Assembly (NCBI RefSeq): GCF_001708305.1
Contig: NZ_CP016953.1
Location: forward strand, 199,001 to 263,000
Reading direction: 5' to 3'
DNA length: 64,000 nucleotides
Source of the DNA: Streptococcus himalayensis
GTDB lineage: Bacteria > Bacillota > Bacilli > Lactobacillales > Streptococcaceae
Below the pieces are notes generated by a model, which saw only the letters and a program-made list of their open reading frames with translations, was not told where the DNA came from and did not search any database. Numbering within the stretch: the stretch's first letter is position 1; every line of letters starts with the position of its first letter. The translations under genes were made by a program, and so were the position numbers. This document shows, one piece after another, positions 37,893 to 49,956 of this stretch.

Positions 37893-38139
37893 TACTCATG
37901 TAATTTCAAAAATAGCCATTCGATTGTACCGAACTCTCTATTGTTAGATTTTTGTCTAACTTTTGAGGGTCACACCAGATGTATACATATCTATTTTTAT
38001 TTGAAAATGAAGCAGTTTCAGTAAGTCAAACAGGATGATTTTTTAGCAGATGAAAAGTACAGGCATAAAAAATAGCTAGTTTACGTTCGAACTATCTAAG
38101 AAAGTCGCAAAAATGCTAACTTTGATGTTGGATGAGTAT
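37893..38139. repeat. MITE-like repeat, copy c (long form)
   Basis: This ~247-bp copy begins TACTCATGTAATTTCAAAAA and ends GCTAACTTTGATGTTGGATG then AGTA. It holds an inner hairpin TTAGATTTTTGTCTAA. It is nearly the same as copy e at 52505, including the block GAAGCAGTTTCAGTAAGTCA. Confidence 0.7.
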
Positions 38140-38141
38140 TA

Positions 38142-38358
38142 TACTCAAAAATCAAAATTTGACTAGGCAACGAAATCGCAGGTAAGACTAGAGGTTATGC
38201 TGGGGAGTGAGACTCAATCGGTATTTCGCAGAAATCGATTTTGTCGTCTTCGCTTTCCAATTTTTAGGCTCAGTCTCTTACTTTCAACCTTCAACAGTCC
38301 GCTGGAGTGTTGAAGCAAGGTGAGTTAATGATAACAGAGTTTGATTTTTGACGAGTAT
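38142..38358. repeat. RUP-like element, long form with inner hairpin
   Basis: The ends TACTCAAAAATCAAAA and TTTGATTTTTGACGAGTA are inverted. The core GGCAACGAAATCGCAGG is shared with the element at 7521. An extra ~100 bp inside contains a GAGTGAGACTC / GGCTCAGTCTC stem and CAACAGTCCGCTGGAGTGTTG. It directly follows copy c of the other family. Confidence 0.55.
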
Positions 38359-38384
38359 TCAATCATCCCCTTCTATCTAAAACT

Positions 38385-38412
38385 TGATTCTGTCTGTCTT
38401 TTCCTTTATAAT
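38385..38412 (+). promoter_or_regulatory. Promoter of the cation-efflux gene
   Basis: TTGATT (38385-38390), 16 bp and TATAAT (38407-38412), 33 bp ahead of the start codon. Confidence 0.65.
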
Positions 38413-38445
38413 AGTACTATAAGTAAAATAAAGGAGGATAAATAT

Positions 38446-39345
38446 ATGCAAAAACAAATTGAGCAACAATCATTGACCATTAACTTTTTCATGACCTTCA
38501 TCGTGGCCATTTCAGGAATTATTGTTTATTTTCTGACCAATATTCAGGCTTTACTTCTCGATGGATTTTTCTCATTTATCAGTTTTTTATCCGCCATTAT
38601 TGGGATTTATATTTCTAGAATCAGCCACCGAAAAACCGCTCGCTATCCTCATGGACTACATTTTCTGGAACCCCTCTACGCTATTTTTAAATCTATTTTA
38701 ATCCTTCTTCTACTCCTCCTTGCTTTAATCAATGCCTCAGAAACAGCACTCCAGTACTTTTTAGCAGGTGAAGGTGAGGTTCTTGATGTCGGACCCATCC
38801 TTCCTTATACTTTCTTTGTTGTTTCGCTTTGTTTTGCCCTCAGTTTTTACAATCATTATCAAAATAAAAAAATTCATGGCCTAAGTACCATTTTAGCAGC
38901 GGAAGCTAAGGGTAGTCTCATCGATGGACTTCAATCTTTAGGAGCTGGTTTGGCGTTCGCTCTACTCTATGTCATTCCTATCAAAGGACCTCTTGGCTTT
39001 CTCCACTATACAGGTGATTTCTTTGTAACAGCGATTTCTGTCATCTGTTTGATTTCTGAGCCCATTAAAATGTTCCATCAGGCCTTTATTGAGTTATCCC
39101 ACGGACTAGCCCTTGATCAGGAAATCACGGAACCCATCGACGATCTGATTTTAAAGCATTTTCAGGATCTATTGCCTCATGTCAACTACGAAATAATCAA
39201 AATCGGAATGTCTGTAAAGGTGAAAATTTATATTGAGCACGAACAAACTGAAATTCTCGCCGAAACATTGGCTATCCGAACTCCTTTTCTGAAGGAATTG
39301 CAACAAACCTATAGCAACGCCCATGTAGAAATGATTTATACATAA
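38446..39345 (+). CDS. Cation diffusion facilitator family transporter
   Basis: The 299-residue protein has five or six membrane helices in residues 10-210 and a C-terminal cytoplasmic domain of about 90 residues. The family region is seen at LLLDGFFSFISFLSAIIGIY, then HRKTARYPHGLHFLEPLYA, and the second aspartate site at GSLIDGLQSLGAG. CDF proteins export divalent metal ions against protons; the metal cannot be told from sequence. I start at 38446 (MQKQIEQQ), behind AAAGGAGGATAAATAT, and not at the upstream in-frame ATG. Confidence 0.82.
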   Translation: MQKQIEQQSLTINFFMTFIVAISGIIVYFLTNIQALLLDGFFSFISFLSAIIGIYISRISHRKTARYPHGLHFLEPLYAIFKSILILLLLLLALINASETALQYFLAGEGEVLDVGPILPYTFFVVSLCFALSFYNHYQNKKIHGLSTILAAEAKGSLIDGLQSLGAGLAFALLYVIPIKGPLGFLHYTGDFFVTAISVICLISEPIKMFHQAFIELSHGLALDQEITEPIDDLILKHFQDLLPHVNYEIIKIGMSVKVKIYIEHEQTEILAETLAIRTPFLKELQQTYSNAHVEMIYT

Positions 39346-39346
39346 A

Positions 39347-39372
39347 AACAAGCAGCCACTGGGTTGCTTATT
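39347..39372 (+). terminator. Terminator of the cation-efflux gene
   Basis: AAGCAGCC and GGTTGCTT form a short stem around ACTG, followed by ATTTTAT, immediately after the stop. Confidence 0.6.
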
Positions 39373-39384
39373 TTATATTTCTAC

Positions 39385-39560
39385 TACTCATTTCAAGAAT
39401 AGCCATTCTATCTATACTTGTTTATTTTTGCTGTATAAGACAAGCTAAGTGAGCTAAATGGGACGCTTTCTCCGTAGACGAAATGAATAGTCGGGAAAAA
39501 GGGCATTTACACCTAAATCAGCTAATAAAGTCGCAAAAATGCTACCTTTATTTTCATTGA
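39385..39560. repeat. MITE-like repeat, copy d
   Basis: The copy starts TACTCATTTCAAGAATAGCC and ends GTCGCAAAAATGCTACCTTT then ATTTTCATTGA. It is more diverged than copies b, c and e. 39561-39668 contains nothing I can identify. Confidence 0.55.
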
Positions 39561-39668
39561 CACTAAACGATTACCTGATACGATTTGAGAAAGTGTCAAT
39601 CATTACATGATTTCTACTACTTATCCACCTTTCTCTCTTTTTAAGAACAGCCATCTGTTTACTTTTTC

Positions 39669-40526
39669 TCAACTTTTTGAGCCAGCTGTCAGTAGTTCAA
39701 TTCCTTCCTCCAGCAAAGCCTCATAATACAAGCGATAAAACTCGTGGTAGATTGTGGTCTGCATTCCAGATTGTACCGTCATTGTCACACGGAATGAAAA
39801 TCGCCCTGCGATGTCCATTTGTGGCCCCAATAAATTGGGCTCTGTCAATATTTCTCTATATTTCGCTACTTCTTTGCTATTGACCTCAGCAATGACTTGA
39901 TAAACCTTATCTAAGTCTGTCTGCGTTGACAGGGGCAAATCAATCACCACCCGCATATCTCCTCGAGAAAGATTGCTCACAACTGTAATATTACGATTTG
40001 GAACGAAATGCAGCGTGCCATCTGAATCTCTTACCTGCGTCGTTCGAATTCCTACACTGACCACGGTACCAGCAATTTTAATCGAGCCATTGGTCAAACG
40101 AACGGAATCCCCCACATCTAGCTGTCTTTCTAAAAGAATAAAAAAGCCATTTACCAAATCCGACAAAAAGCCTTGAGCCCCCATCCCAATCGCAACACCA
40201 GCAATCCCAGCCCCTGCCAAAAGACTAGACACTGGAAGACCCAAAATCGATAAAATCCAGTAAATCAATAAAAAATAAAGAACATAATTCAAACTATTTT
40301 CAATCAGCCGAACCAAGGTCTTTTGCCTCGCCTCGTCATGACTGGACAATCGAAAGGAAGGGGTCAAAATTCGTGTAACCGCCACATGAAGTAGCTTTTT
40401 TGCGATATAAAAGAGTAGGAATAAAAAGACCAAAGATACAAATTTATCAAACAGTTCATCTACCAAGGTCACCCAATTTAGCTTCTCGACATACCTTGAA
40501 AAGAGATTACTCGCGATTTCTTTCAT
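39669..40526 (-). CDS. MscS-family small-conductance mechanosensitive channel
   Basis: The 285-residue channel has membrane helices near 20-42, 68-88 and 95-125. The third contains the pore-lining [27 protein letters not shown] pattern, written here in part: [17 protein letters not shown]. The beta domain follows ([20 protein letters not shown]) and the C-terminal cage domain. It releases solutes on hypo-osmotic shock. It is convergent with the upstream cation gene and divergent from sstT. Confidence 0.9.
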   Translation of the reverse strand: MKEIASNLFSRYVEKLNWVTLVDELFDKFVSLVFLFLLFYIAKKLLHVAVTRILTPSFRLSSHDEARQKTLVRLIENSLNYVLYFLLIYWILSILGLPVSSLLAGAGIAGVAIGMGAQGFLSDLVNGFFILLERQLDVGDSVRLTNGSIKIAGTVVSVGIRTTQVRDSDGTLHFVPNRNITVVSNLSRGDMRVVIDLPLSTQTDLDKVYQVIAEVNSKEVAKYREILTEPNLLGPQMDIAGRFSFRVTMTVQSGMQTTIYHEFYRLYYEALLEEGIELLTAGSKS

Positions 40527-40721
40527 ATAAATCCCTTCTATTTATACAGGTTTTCCTTATTATACCACAGTTTCTTTAAAAATGAGGCCTATCTTTTTCA
40601 GAAAACTTTGAAAAAATATACAATTCCATTGCTTTTTCAACTCATTTATTTTATAATGAAGAACGATTGTCTTTCTTTTCAAAGAACTCAAAAAAGAAAT
40701 AGTATTCTCGGAGGTAAGCAT

Positions 40722-41933
40722 GTGAAAAAAATCATTGAAGCTTGGAAAAAATCAAGTCTAATCAAACGAATTGCCATTGGAATTTTTATCGGAGCTCTGC
40801 TGGCTCTTTCCTTCCCTAAACTTTCTGCCATCGGAATTTTAGGGGATTTATTTGTGGGAGGTCTAAAGGCTATTGCACCGCTGCTAGTATTTGCCCTGGT
40901 TGCCAATGCTCTCTCCCAACATAAAAAAGGCCAAGAGACCAATATGAAGACCATTATTATCCTTTATCTCTTTGGCACTTTTGCAGCAGCTTTGGTTGCT
41001 GTGGCATCCAACTATCTGTTTCCATTAACTCTTGATTTGGCAGCCTCTAAAGGGACGGATATTGTACCCCCAGACGGCATTGGACAAGTCTTAAGCAATT
41101 TATTACTCAATCTTGTAGACAATCCTGTCCATGCCATTATCACAGCGAATTATATCGGGATTTTGTCTTGGGCAGTAGTCTTTGGACTTGCCATGCGAGA
41201 AGCCAGCAAGACCAGCAAGGAATTGCTTCAAACCATGGCCAGTGTTACCTCTAAAATCGTTGAGTGGATTATCAACTTGGCACCATTTGGAATTTTAGGA
41301 TTGGTCTTTAAGACCATCTCTGACAAAGGCATTCAAGTTCTCGCAAGCTACAGTGTCCTCTTGGCAGTCCTTGTCGGCAATATGCTCTTTGTAGCCTTGG
41401 TCATCAATCCTCTTATCGCTTTTATCATGATGCGTAAAAATCCTTATCCGCTTGTCTTTCAATGTTTGAAAACTAGCGGAATTACAGCATTTTTCACGCG
41501 GAGCTCTGCAGCGAATATCCCTGTGAATATGAAACTTTGTGAAGACTTAGGCCTCAATAAAGATACCTACTCCGTATCCATTCCTCTCGGGGCAACCATC
41601 AATATGGCTGGAGCTGCTATCACCATCAACGTATTGACTCTCGCTGCGGCCAATACATTAGGCATTCATGTTGATTTTGCAACGGCCCTGGTTCTTAGCA
41701 TCGTAGCTGCTGTATCTGCCTGCGGTGCCTCTGGAGTCGCTGGCGGCTCCCTCCTTCTAGTACCAGTGGCTTGCAGCCTCTTTGGAATTCCAAATGAACT
41801 CTCCATCCAAGTAGTCGGCATCGGATTTATCATCGGTGTCATCCAAGACTCTTGTGAAACAGCCCTCAACTCCTCAACCGATGTTCTTTTCACCGCCGTT
41901 GCAGAAATGAGTGCTTGGAAATCTAAAGCATAA
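40722..41933 (+). CDS. sstT: Serine/threonine:Na+ symporter SstT
   Basis: The 403-residue member of the dicarboxylate/amino acid:cation symporter family imports serine and threonine with sodium. Diagnostic stretches are [21 protein letters not shown] and [20 protein letters not shown], and [19 protein letters not shown] use the GTG at 40722 because GGAGG lies seven bases upstream and the protein then begins [16 protein letters not shown] as in relatives; the upstream in-frame ATG would add 38 unlikely residues. The C-terminus ends at a bidirectional terminator shared with the lac locus. Confidence 0.92.
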   Translation: MKKIIEAWKKSSLIKRIAIGIFIGALLALSFPKLSAIGILGDLFVGGLKAIAPLLVFALVANALSQHKKGQETNMKTIIILYLFGTFAAALVAVASNYLFPLTLDLAASKGTDIVPPDGIGQVLSNLLLNLVDNPVHAIITANYIGILSWAVVFGLAMREASKTSKELLQTMASVTSKIVEWIINLAPFGILGLVFKTISDKGIQVLASYSVLLAVLVGNMLFVALVINPLIAFIMMRKNPYPLVFQCLKTSGITAFFTRSSAANIPVNMKLCEDLGLNKDTYSVSIPLGATINMAGAAITINVLTLAAANTLGIHVDFATALVLSIVAAVSACGASGVAGGSLLLVPVACSLFGIPNELSIQVVGIGFIIGVIQDSCETALNSSTDVLFTAVAEMSAWKSKA

Positions 41934-41950
41934 TTCATTATCTTTTTAAC

Positions 41951-41983
41951 AAAGGCACGGAAGAAAATTTTCCGCGCCTTTTT
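41951..41983. terminator. Bidirectional terminator between sstT and the lac operon
   Basis: AAAGGCACGGAA and TTTCCGCGCCTTT form a stem; T runs follow on the plus strand and A runs precede, so it can end both convergent transcripts. Confidence 0.8.
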
Positions 41984-41990
41984 ATATTGA

Positions 41991-43406
<1,416 letters not shown>

Positions 43407-43415
43407 TCATCCTTC

Positions 43416-44819
43416 TTATAATATTTTTTGTTCACTTAGTTTTTTGAACCAATAAGCACTTTTTTTCGGATAACGTTGCTGTGTTTCAAAATCAACATAA
43501 AATAGTCCATAGCGTTTATTGTAACCATTCGCCCAAGAAAATACATCCATTAAAGACCAAAGAAAATAACCTTTGATAACAACACCTTTTTCGATAGCTT
43601 CACCAACAGCTTTTAAATGTTCTCTGATATAGTCAATTCTCGGCTGATCATCAATTTCCTCATTTTCAAAGATATCTTTATACCCCATTCCATTTTCTGT
43701 AATATAAATTTTTCGATAATTAGGATAATCTTCCGAAATACGAATCAACATATCATACAATCCTTTAGGATAAATCAACCAATCCCAATCTGTACGCGGA
43801 ATATCCATATCAAATTTATATTCTCCAATACCTTTAAAAGCATATATAGAAGTTCCTTTGTCACCTGTGCCATTTAATTGAATAAGATTTTCTCCATCAT
43901 AATATTTGACAAATGTACTTTGATAATAATTCACTCCTAAAAAATCGTTTAAAGCAGCTGCCTTTTTCAATATATCTCTATCATCTTCTAAAACTGTATA
44001 GGAGAAATTATTTAATTGTAAAACAGCATCAATAGTTGTTTCCGTTAATTCAGTTGGATAACCTAAAAATGTCAAATCTAATAAAAATCGATTCGCTATT
44101 ACATCATCTGTCTGAGCAGCCTTTTTATCCAGAACACTTTGTTCATCATATGCATATCTTTGTTCTAGAATATGAATAATTCCTATTTCTCCTTTGAGAT
44201 TTTTATTCTTAAACTCCACAACTGTTTTAGCATGCGCTACCATCATATTATGCATGGATTGAATCATTTTATCCGTTTGAAATTGCTCCTTAGGAGGAAA
44301 CTTACCTAACAAATACTGCCCTGCAGATACTGATAAAATTTCGTTAAAAGTAATCCAATATCTCACTTTATCTCCGTACTCATCAAAACAAAATCGTGCA
44401 TAATTGACAAAGTGTTCGATTGTTTCACGATTAAGAAAATCCCCTTTATCAAACAGAACTTCCGGTGTATCAAAATGATGAAGAGTTACAAAAGGTTCGA
44501 TCCCTCTTCGATGACACTCATCAATTAAATCGTGGTAAAAATTTACCCCTTTTTGATTGACTTTTCCAAATCCTTCTGGAAAAATTCGAGACCATGCAAT
44601 AGAAATTCGAATGCCATTAATTCCAAACTTCTGACTCAATTCTAAATCAATGGGGTACCGATGATAAAAATCACTAGCTGGATTGCCTGAAAATCTTCCT
44701 TCTTGTGCTAGATAAGTATCCCAAGCTACCCGTCCTTTCCCATCAATATCTGTTGCTCCTTCTGCTTGATAAGCAGCGGTTGCACCTCCAAATATAAAAT
44801 CATCTGGCAATCGTGTCAT
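43416..44819 (-). CDS. lacG2: 6-phospho-beta-galactosidase paralogue
   Basis: The 467-residue family 1 hydrolase has the acid/base in [16 protein letters not shown] and the nucleophile in [14 protein letters not shown]. It is similar to its downstream neighbour along the whole length but differs in substrate-side loops: [15 protein letters not shown] in place of [15 protein letters not shown], and [16 protein letters not shown] in place of the corresponding segment. Codon use is AT-rich like lacE. It lies directly after lacE (11 bp). It may prefer another phospho-beta-galactoside or phospho-beta-glucoside; this is inference. The symbol lacG2 is a label for the second copy. Confidence 0.85.
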   Translation of the reverse strand: MTRLPDDFIFGGATAAYQAEGATDIDGKGRVAWDTYLAQEGRFSGNPASDFYHRYPIDLELSQKFGINGIRISIAWSRIFPEGFGKVNQKGVNFYHDLIDECHRRGIEPFVTLHHFDTPEVLFDKGDFLNRETIEHFVNYARFCFDEYGDKVRYWITFNEILSVSAGQYLLGKFPPKEQFQTDKMIQSMHNMMVAHAKTVVEFKNKNLKGEIGIIHILEQRYAYDEQSVLDKKAAQTDDVIANRFLLDLTFLGYPTELTETTIDAVLQLNNFSYTVLEDDRDILKKAAALNDFLGVNYYQSTFVKYYDGENLIQLNGTGDKGTSIYAFKGIGEYKFDMDIPRTDWDWLIYPKGLYDMLIRISEDYPNYRKIYITENGMGYKDIFENEEIDDQPRIDYIREHLKAVGEAIEKGVVIKGYFLWSLMDVFSWANGYNKRYGLFYVDFETQQRYPKKSAYWFKKLSEQKIL

Positions 44820-44830
44820 GACTCTGTCTC

Positions 44831-46498
44831 CTATTCTTTAAACTGATCCATTACATATTCTAATGATCCTTTAGGATCTCTGGTCAGATTAATATATTCC
44901 ATTCCCTCTGTTTTTGTCAACTTAATTCCTAATCTATCTGTATCTTTTTTGATATCTTCGTAATTTGAAGCTACTTGTGGAGCTAAAACAACTAAATCAT
45001 AATCTTTTAAAATATCTTGATGAGAGCCATAAGCTCCTGCTGCAGAACTAATATCTACTTGATATTCTTTAGCTGCTTTATTCAATGCATTAGACAATAA
45101 TCCTGAAGTTCCTCCTCCGGCACACAAAACCAATACCTTTTTACTAATATTTCCCAAGGTCATTTCATTTGCAGATGGAACTGTTTCAAGCTTTTCTTCT
45201 TCCATCTCTTCCACTGGACTATCTTGATGACGTTGTGCTTCTTGAGCTAAAATTTGATTATCATAAACTTTAACAAATGGATAGTACATTAAAACATCCA
45301 CAACTATCAAAAGAATGGCTAAAACAAATGCCATACCCGACAAGCCTGTGCCTAGAACTAGTCCTAGTGGTCCTGGAGTTGTCCAAGGTAGTACATATGA
45401 AAAACTATTCATTCCTAGGAATTCTACGAAGAATTTAAAAATCCAAACGTTTAAAATAGGAGTTACAATAAATGGAACCATAAACACTGGATTTAGCACT
45501 AATGGAGCTCCGAATAGAATCGGTTCATTCACTCCAAAAAATGTCGGAACAACAGCTGCTCTTCCAATTGCTCTATTTTGTTTCGCTTTACAAAACCACA
45601 TAAACATGAAAGGAACAACCAAGGTAGCTCCTGTTCCTCCCATCGTAGCAACAAAATACTGCAAACCAGGTGTAATCAGATTTGTTGCTTGTTGTCCTTC
45701 TCCCAACAAAGCTATATTTTTGTCAATATTTAATAGCATAATTGCTGAAACGGCAGGTTCAACAATAGACGGACCATGTATTCCAATAAACCAAAACATA
45801 GCCATCGCACCATAAATAATAGCTAACCCAAGATAACCATCTGCAGCACTAAATAGTGGTTGGAAGAATTCAATAACTGCTTGAGCAAAACTATGACCCA
45901 CGAGCTGTCTGACCAATAAATCTAAAATATAAGTTAATAAAACAGTAACTGATAAAGGAAAAATGTCTTTAAATGTTTGTGCAATATTTGGCGGAACTTC
46001 TGCTGGCATTTTTATCGTAATATTCCTCTTAATAAAGAAATTATAAATATTTACAGTCATAAATGCAGCAATAAAAGCTGATAGCAATCCTGCCGTCCCT
46101 AGATATCCTCTAGCAAATCCTGACTCAATCGGATCAGAAGATAAGAGTAAAAATGCAATGACAGAAGTAATTAACGTTGCAATATTATTAATTTGATTTG
46201 TCGCTGGTAAATCTCGGTTGAAAGAATCTGTTAAATTTTTAGCAGTTGTCCCTGCCACTAATAAGCCCAATATTCCCATCGAATAATTATAAGGCTTTAC
46301 AATAAGAGATTCGATTTCAGGACTCCAATGAAATCCCCAAATATTTGGGACATAAGCAATAAGCATAAATATACTAGAAAAAATAATAATAGGCATACCT
46401 GCAATAAAACCATCTTTAATAGCTCGTAAATATTTATTTCTAGATACTTTCTCAAAAAATGGTTTCATTTTTTCTATTTGAACTACTAGATTATCCAT
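44831..46498 (-). CDS. lacE: PTS lactose transporter subunit IICB
   Basis: The 555-residue lactose-type EIICB has an EIIC domain (1-440) with about eight to ten helices and the motifs [19 protein letters not shown] and [20 protein letters not shown]. The EIIB domain (about 460-555) has its phospho-cysteine in [19 protein letters not shown] glutamate-rich linker ([12 protein letters not shown]) joins them. It imports and phosphorylates lactose. Slightly shorter than the usual ~565 residues. The 9-bp gap to lacF shows co-transcription. Confidence 0.93.
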   Translation of the reverse strand: MDNLVVQIEKMKPFFEKVSRNKYLRAIKDGFIAGMPIIIFSSIFMLIAYVPNIWGFHWSPEIESLIVKPYNYSMGILGLLVAGTTAKNLTDSFNRDLPATNQINNIATLITSVIAFLLLSSDPIESGFARGYLGTAGLLSAFIAAFMTVNIYNFFIKRNITIKMPAEVPPNIAQTFKDIFPLSVTVLLTYILDLLVRQLVGHSFAQAVIEFFQPLFSAADGYLGLAIIYGAMAMFWFIGIHGPSIVEPAVSAIMLLNIDKNIALLGEGQQATNLITPGLQYFVATMGGTGATLVVPFMFMWFCKAKQNRAIGRAAVVPTFFGVNEPILFGAPLVLNPVFMVPFIVTPILNVWIFKFFVEFLGMNSFSYVLPWTTPGPLGLVLGTGLSGMAFVLAILLIVVDVLMYYPFVKVYDNQILAQEAQRHQDSPVEEMEEEKLETVPSANEMTLGNISKKVLVLCAGGGTSGLLSNALNKAAKEYQVDISSAAGAYGSHQDILKDYDLVVLAPQVASNYEDIKKDTDRLGIKLTKTEGMEYINLTRDPKGSLEYVMDQFKE

Positions 46499-46507
46499 AA
46501 CCGTCTC

Positions 46508-46819
46508 CTATCTATTTTTATATAAGTAAATCAAATGTTGCATTAAATCTTTTAAAAGGACTGTCGTCATCAAATGATCCTGTCCATGCATTAAGGTTAC
46601 ACTAAATGCTAAATCTTCTCCAGCTGCTTCTTTTTGTAACAGACTTGTTTGGGCATTATGAGCTTCTACGATGCAGACATTTGCTGCTTCTACTAAGGCT
46701 TCTGCTTGGTCAAATTGACCTTTTTGAGCAGCTGCTAATGCCTCTAATAATTTTGAACGAGCATCACCGGCAAATGCTACAATTTCAAATCCTAATAAGG
46801 TTGATTCTTCACGATTCAT
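46508..46819 (-). CDS. lacF: PTS lactose transporter subunit IIA
   Basis: The 103-residue trimeric EIIA passes phosphate from HPr to LacE. The phospho-histidine lies in [19 protein letters not shown]. The start [20 protein letters not shown] at 46819 is the family start, preceded by AAAGGAG; an upstream in-frame ATG would add 17 residues overlapping lacT. It stands between lacT and lacE. Confidence 0.95.
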   Translation of the reverse strand: MNREESTLLGFEIVAFAGDARSKLLEALAAAQKGQFDQAEALVEAANVCIVEAHNAQTSLLQKEAAGEDLAFSVTLMHGQDHLMTTVLLKDLMQHLIYLYKNR

Positions 46820-46841
46820 ATGCAAAACTCCTTTTCTATTT

Positions 46842-47675
46842 TTATAATAAGCGTTGAATATGAAGGACAATATAAAATTTCTCGCTTATTTTTTCTTCTA
46901 AACCTAGTTCACTGACAATAATGTGATAAATACGATTGCCCAAGGCATAAGCTTCAGGATAGGCTTTTTCCATCTGTAAGCTCATATCTATAATAAAAGG
47001 TGTTTCTTCTGTATTTCTATCATAATATTGGACAAAATAAGTCAAGTGAATCATCAATCGATCATAAAAATTACTATTCTCCTTCGTACGCTTGATCCCA
47101 TTTTTCTCCAGCTCTGACTTAACAGAATCCAAAATCCCCCTCGTTGCTTCATCCTTCAAAGACTTATCAGAACTTGTTACTCCTTTTGCATTTATAAAAT
47201 GAAAAGCAATTCTACTAATCTCATCATCCGGTAATTCCAACAACAGTTGCTTTCTAAACATTTCAAGCGCTTCTATTGCCATGTTATACTCTGTAGTATA
47301 TTCCTCTGAAATATTTGGCAATCTACTTTCTTGATAGCAATTTTCCAAAACGGCTTGATAGGCACAATAGATATGATCAGTCAAAGTGACATAAACATAT
47401 TCTTGGACAGGATAACTATATTTAGAGGAGACATGAGTTATTACATCATAGGTTGTTGTAATAAAATCTAATGGCACATCTCGCAACAACATAAGAAAAT
47501 TTTCTTTAGATTCTGAATTTTTTAGAGAAAATGTTTTCTCAATCTTACTTTCAACGATTATATCTCCTTTTTTCTTTTGAAAGGTAATTCCTAAACCCAT
47601 AATCACGAACTGCTGATCTTTTTCATCTTTTACCAGGGCAACATTATTATTTAAAGCCTGTAAAATTCTATACAT
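46842..47675 (-). CDS. lacT: BglG-family transcription antiterminator LacT
   Basis: The 277-residue antiterminator has an N-terminal RNA-binding domain (1-55: [20 protein letters not shown] and [16 protein letters not shown]). Two PRD domains follow (about 65-170 and 172-277), with histidines such as [22 protein letters not shown] and [12 protein letters not shown] available for PTS phosphorylation. It binds the RAT site in its own leader and prevents termination when lactose is imported. The start at 47675 is preceded by GAAAAGGAGGAAATC; an upstream ATG would add 19 residues. Confidence 0.93.
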   Translation of the reverse strand: MYRILQALNNNVALVKDEKDQQFVIMGLGITFQKKKGDIIVESKIEKTFSLKNSESKENFLMLLRDVPLDFITTTYDVITHVSSKYSYPVQEYVYVTLTDHIYCAYQAVLENCYQESRLPNISEEYTTEYNMAIEALEMFRKQLLLELPDDEISRIAFHFINAKGVTSSDKSLKDEATRGILDSVKSELEKNGIKRTKENSNFYDRLMIHLTYFVQYYDRNTEETPFIIDMSLQMEKAYPEAYALGNRIYHIIVSELGLEEKISEKFYIVLHIQRLL

Positions 47676-47703
47676 GATTTCCTCCTTTTCTATCAATTTT
47701 TCG

Positions 47704-47762
47704 GTAAAAAAAGAGACCACAAATAAATGCAAGGAAAAATCCCTGTCTTCATTTGCAGTCTC
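47704..47762 (-). terminator. LacT-controlled leader terminator
   Basis: On the minus strand GAGACTGCAAATG pairs with CATTTATTTGTGGTCTC around a GGGA/TCC inner stem, followed by TTTTTTT. It overlaps the 3' side of the RAT site, the usual antitermination switch. Confidence 0.8.
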
Positions 47763-47786
47763 GCCTAGTTTTTCTAGTCACGATCC
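47757..47786 (-). promoter_or_regulatory. Ribonucleic antiterminator (RAT) site for LacT
   Basis: The minus-strand sequence GGATCGTGACTAGAAAAA followed by CTAGGCGAGACT has the RAT pattern (GGATxGTxACT...AGGCxAGACC) and overlaps the base of the terminator stem. Confidence 0.85.
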
Positions 47787-47807
47787 ACCGTATTTAACTA
47801 TACATTG

Positions 47808-47844
47808 ATTATAGCATAATTTTCCTCTCTTGTAAACCCTTACA
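47808..47844 (-). promoter_or_regulatory. lacTFEG promoter with cre-like site
   Basis: TTTACA (47831-47836) and TATAAT (47808-47813) are 17 bp apart on the minus strand. TGTAAGGGTTTACA (47831-47844) covers the -35 box and differs from an ideal cre palindrome (TGTAARCGYTTACA) at one base. lacT-lacG therefore form a transcript separate from lacABD. Confidence 0.8.
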
Positions 47845-47851
47845 TCTGGTT

Positions 47852-48838
47852 TTAAAAATTTTTTTCTTTCCATGAGGTCGCCGTCTCTTTTAGAACTTCG
47901 TTTAAGCTCTGAATATTCTGATACCCCTTTGTTTTTAACCATGCAACCGCAGCTTCTGGGCCTTCTTCGATATAATCTTTAACACTACCTGACCAAGTTG
48001 CTCTCCCACAAAGAACACCGTTAAACTTGCTTCCAGCATCTTTAGCAAATTGCAGCGTTTTTTGGAAAAGCTCTGCAGAAACTCCCGCGCTTAAATAAAT
48101 ATAAGGAAGATGGGTTGCACCATCTTGTTCTTTGAACAAGGCTTTCGCTTCTTCCACGCTATATAGAGCTTCAATACCATCCTCTGTATAGCCTTCTACT
48201 AATTTCATATCAACAGGAACCTCTACTTTTAATACATCTACCCCAAAGTTTGGATTTGAAAAAAGTCTCATCGCCTCAATTACTTTCTTAGGTTTAAGTC
48301 TTGCATAATCTAAACTAGAGCTATTTTCCAACTTCTCATCATAAGCTAAAATTTCCAGGAAGAAAGGGATATCTTCTGCACGACACTCTGATCCGATTCG
48401 TTCAATGTAAGCTTGTTTTTGCCTATTTACAGACGCATCTCCATCTACATCATAATAAAGAAGAAATTTAATTGCATCCGCTCCTGCCTGTTTAAGACGC
48501 ATCACCGACCAATCCTCTAAACAATCCGGTAAACGCTTTGTACTAGTGGTATCATAGCCTGTTCTTTCATATGCCAATAACAATCCGGCGCTCGCATCTA
48601 AGACCTGACTAGCAGGTAGACCATATTCGGGATCAAGTAGCATGGAAGAAGCATAGGGAGTCAATTCTTTTGATACCAACACTTTCAGTTCTTCCATTTG
48701 CTCACGAGTCGGCTCTTTTGTTTGAAACTGGGACATCAATCGTTTTAAAGCTCCGCGCTGATCAAAAGCCAAGGCAGAGAAAATTCCCCGCTCATCGCTT
48801 AATTTCTCTAATGCTTTGTATTTTTTGTCTGTTAGCAT
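47852..48838 (-). CDS. lacD: Tagatose 1,6-bisphosphate aldolase
   Basis: The 328-residue class I aldolase splits tagatose 1,6-bisphosphate into glyceraldehyde-3-phosphate and dihydroxyacetone phosphate. Motifs: [20 protein letters not shown] at the start, [16 protein letters not shown] with the Schiff-base lysine region, and [20 protein letters not shown]. The start at 48838 follows AGGAGGATAAAT, which overlaps the lacB stop. In usual lac operons lacC lies between lacB and lacD; here it is missing. Confidence 0.95.
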   Translation of the reverse strand: MLTDKKYKALEKLSDERGIFSALAFDQRGALKRLMSQFQTKEPTREQMEELKVLVSKELTPYASSMLLDPEYGLPASQVLDASAGLLLAYERTGYDTTSTKRLPDCLEDWSVMRLKQAGADAIKFLLYYDVDGDASVNRQKQAYIERIGSECRAEDIPFFLEILAYDEKLENSSSLDYARLKPKKVIEAMRLFSNPNFGVDVLKVEVPVDMKLVEGYTEDGIEALYSVEEAKALFKEQDGATHLPYIYLSAGVSAELFQKTLQFAKDAGSKFNGVLCGRATWSGSVKDYIEEGPEAAVAWLKTKGYQNIQSLNEVLKETATSWKEKNF

Positions 48839-48848
48839 ATTTATCCTC

Positions 48849-49364
48849 CTAATCGTGATATTCTCCACGGTCCCATTTATCCAAAAATTCTTGGAAGAAA
48901 TCTGAATTTTCTTGGCCTGAGTGGACACTTTCAACTGCTTTAATTTTTTCAATCAAACGTTTGTTCTCTGGTGTCTCCTGGTATTCTGCTTGAATGAACG
49001 CCTCAATAATATCACACATCAGCAATTCTCCTGTGATTTTACCACCAAAACCGATAACATTCGCATTGAGTTCTTCTTTAGCATAAATGGCTGAAGTCAT
49101 ATCTCTCACTAAAGCAGAACGAATGCCTGGAACTTTGTTTACAGCATTATTAATTCCAACACCTGTGCCGCAAATACAAATTCCTAAATCTGCTTGACCA
49201 CTGATCACTGCTTCACCAACCTTCTTCCCAAAGATTGGATAATGAGTCCGTACGTTATCATAAGTCCCGCAGTCTAACACTTCATAGCCCTGTCTCTTCA
49301 AATAGTCTACGACAGCAATTTTCTCATATGTTACAATGTGGTCACATCCAATAGCAATTTTCAT
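48849..49364 (-). CDS. lacB: Galactose-6-phosphate isomerase subunit LacB
   Basis: The 171-residue LacB, with LacA, isomerises galactose-6-phosphate to tagatose-6-phosphate. It has the RpiB-like fold: [40 protein letters not shown]. The C-terminus [10 protein letters not shown] is complete, so the lacC loss did not cut lacB. It lies 10 bp after lacA. Confidence 0.95.
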   Translation of the reverse strand: MKIAIGCDHIVTYEKIAVVDYLKRQGYEVLDCGTYDNVRTHYPIFGKKVGEAVISGQADLGICICGTGVGINNAVNKVPGIRSALVRDMTSAIYAKEELNANVIGFGGKITGELLMCDIIEAFIQAEYQETPENKRLIEKIKAVESVHSGQENSDFFQEFLDKWDRGEYHD

Positions 49365-49374
49365 CTTATTTCTC

Positions 49375-49800
49375 CTAACACATTTTATTTAACATATCCA
49401 CACGAATCTGGTGGCGACCACCATCATACTCACCCTCTAAAAATCCTTTGACAATATTTTTAGCAAGACCTTCTCCAACAATCTCACTTCCTATCGTGAT
49501 AATACGAGAATTATTATGGCCTCGTGTCATGTAGGCAGAACGTTCATCCGAGACCTCAGCAGCAATCATGCCTTTAATCTTAGTAGCAACCATAAAAGGC
49601 CCCACTCCATAAGCATCTATAACAATCCCCAGATTACTTTCATTTCTTACAACTTCCTGCGCAACCGCAAGGGTTGCATCAACAAAATCTTGATGAGAGA
49701 TAGATACGTCAATAAATGAATAACCAGATTCTTCTAAATAATCTTTGATCTTCTCTTTCAAATCTTTTCCTCTTTGATCTGAAGCAATCACGACAACCAT
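49375..49800 (-). CDS. lacA: Galactose-6-phosphate isomerase subunit LacA
   Basis: The 141-residue LacA is the smaller isomerase subunit: [39 protein letters not shown] and [20 protein letters not shown]. It is the first structural gene of lacABD, with AAAGGAG as ribosome site and a consensus-like promoter 60-90 bp upstream. Confidence 0.95.
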   Translation of the reverse strand: MVVVIASDQRGKDLKEKIKDYLEESGYSFIDVSISHQDFVDATLAVAQEVVRNESNLGIVIDAYGVGPFMVATKIKGMIAAEVSDERSAYMTRGHNNSRIITIGSEIVGEGLAKNIVKGFLEGEYDGGRHQIRVDMLNKMC

Positions 49801-49859
49801 ATTTTTTCTCCTTTTGTTTAATAGTGACTATATTTTGCAAAATATCTTTATATGTTCAC

Positions 49860-49888
49860 ATTATACAACGTAAACAACAAAAAGTCAA
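49860..49888 (-). promoter_or_regulatory. lacABD promoter in a LacR-operator-like region
   Basis: TTGACT (49883-49888), 17 bp and TATAAT (49860-49865) on the minus strand. The spacer and flanks contain repeated TTGTTTA/TTGTTGTTTA units, also present in the palindrome at 49916-49945. These are the likely targets of the DeoR-type repressor. Confidence 0.7.
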
Positions 49889-49915
49889 CAAATATTTGCT
49901 TTTTTAAACAAAAAA

Positions 49916-49945
49916 TAAACAACAATTCTGTTTAATTGTTGTTTA
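49916..49945 (-). terminator. lacR terminator and possible operator
   Basis: TAAACAACAATT and AATTGTTGTTTA make a perfect 12-bp inverted repeat with a CTGTTT loop, followed on the minus strand by TTTTTTG. It can end lacR transcription and, as DNA, resembles DeoR-type operators. Confidence 0.65.
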
Positions 49946-49956
49946 TTTTAAATATT

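Noticed and set aside
38142-38358. Possible riboswitch upstream of the cation-efflux gene
   Set aside because: The sequence has inverted ends and a core shared with the element inside the DUF2200 gene. It is a mobile repeat and lies before the promoter of the gene.
45315-45815. 166-codon plus-strand frame within lacE
   Set aside because: It is antisense to the conserved EIIC domain; its composition (P/T/K-rich) reflects the complement of membrane helices and it has no ribosome site.
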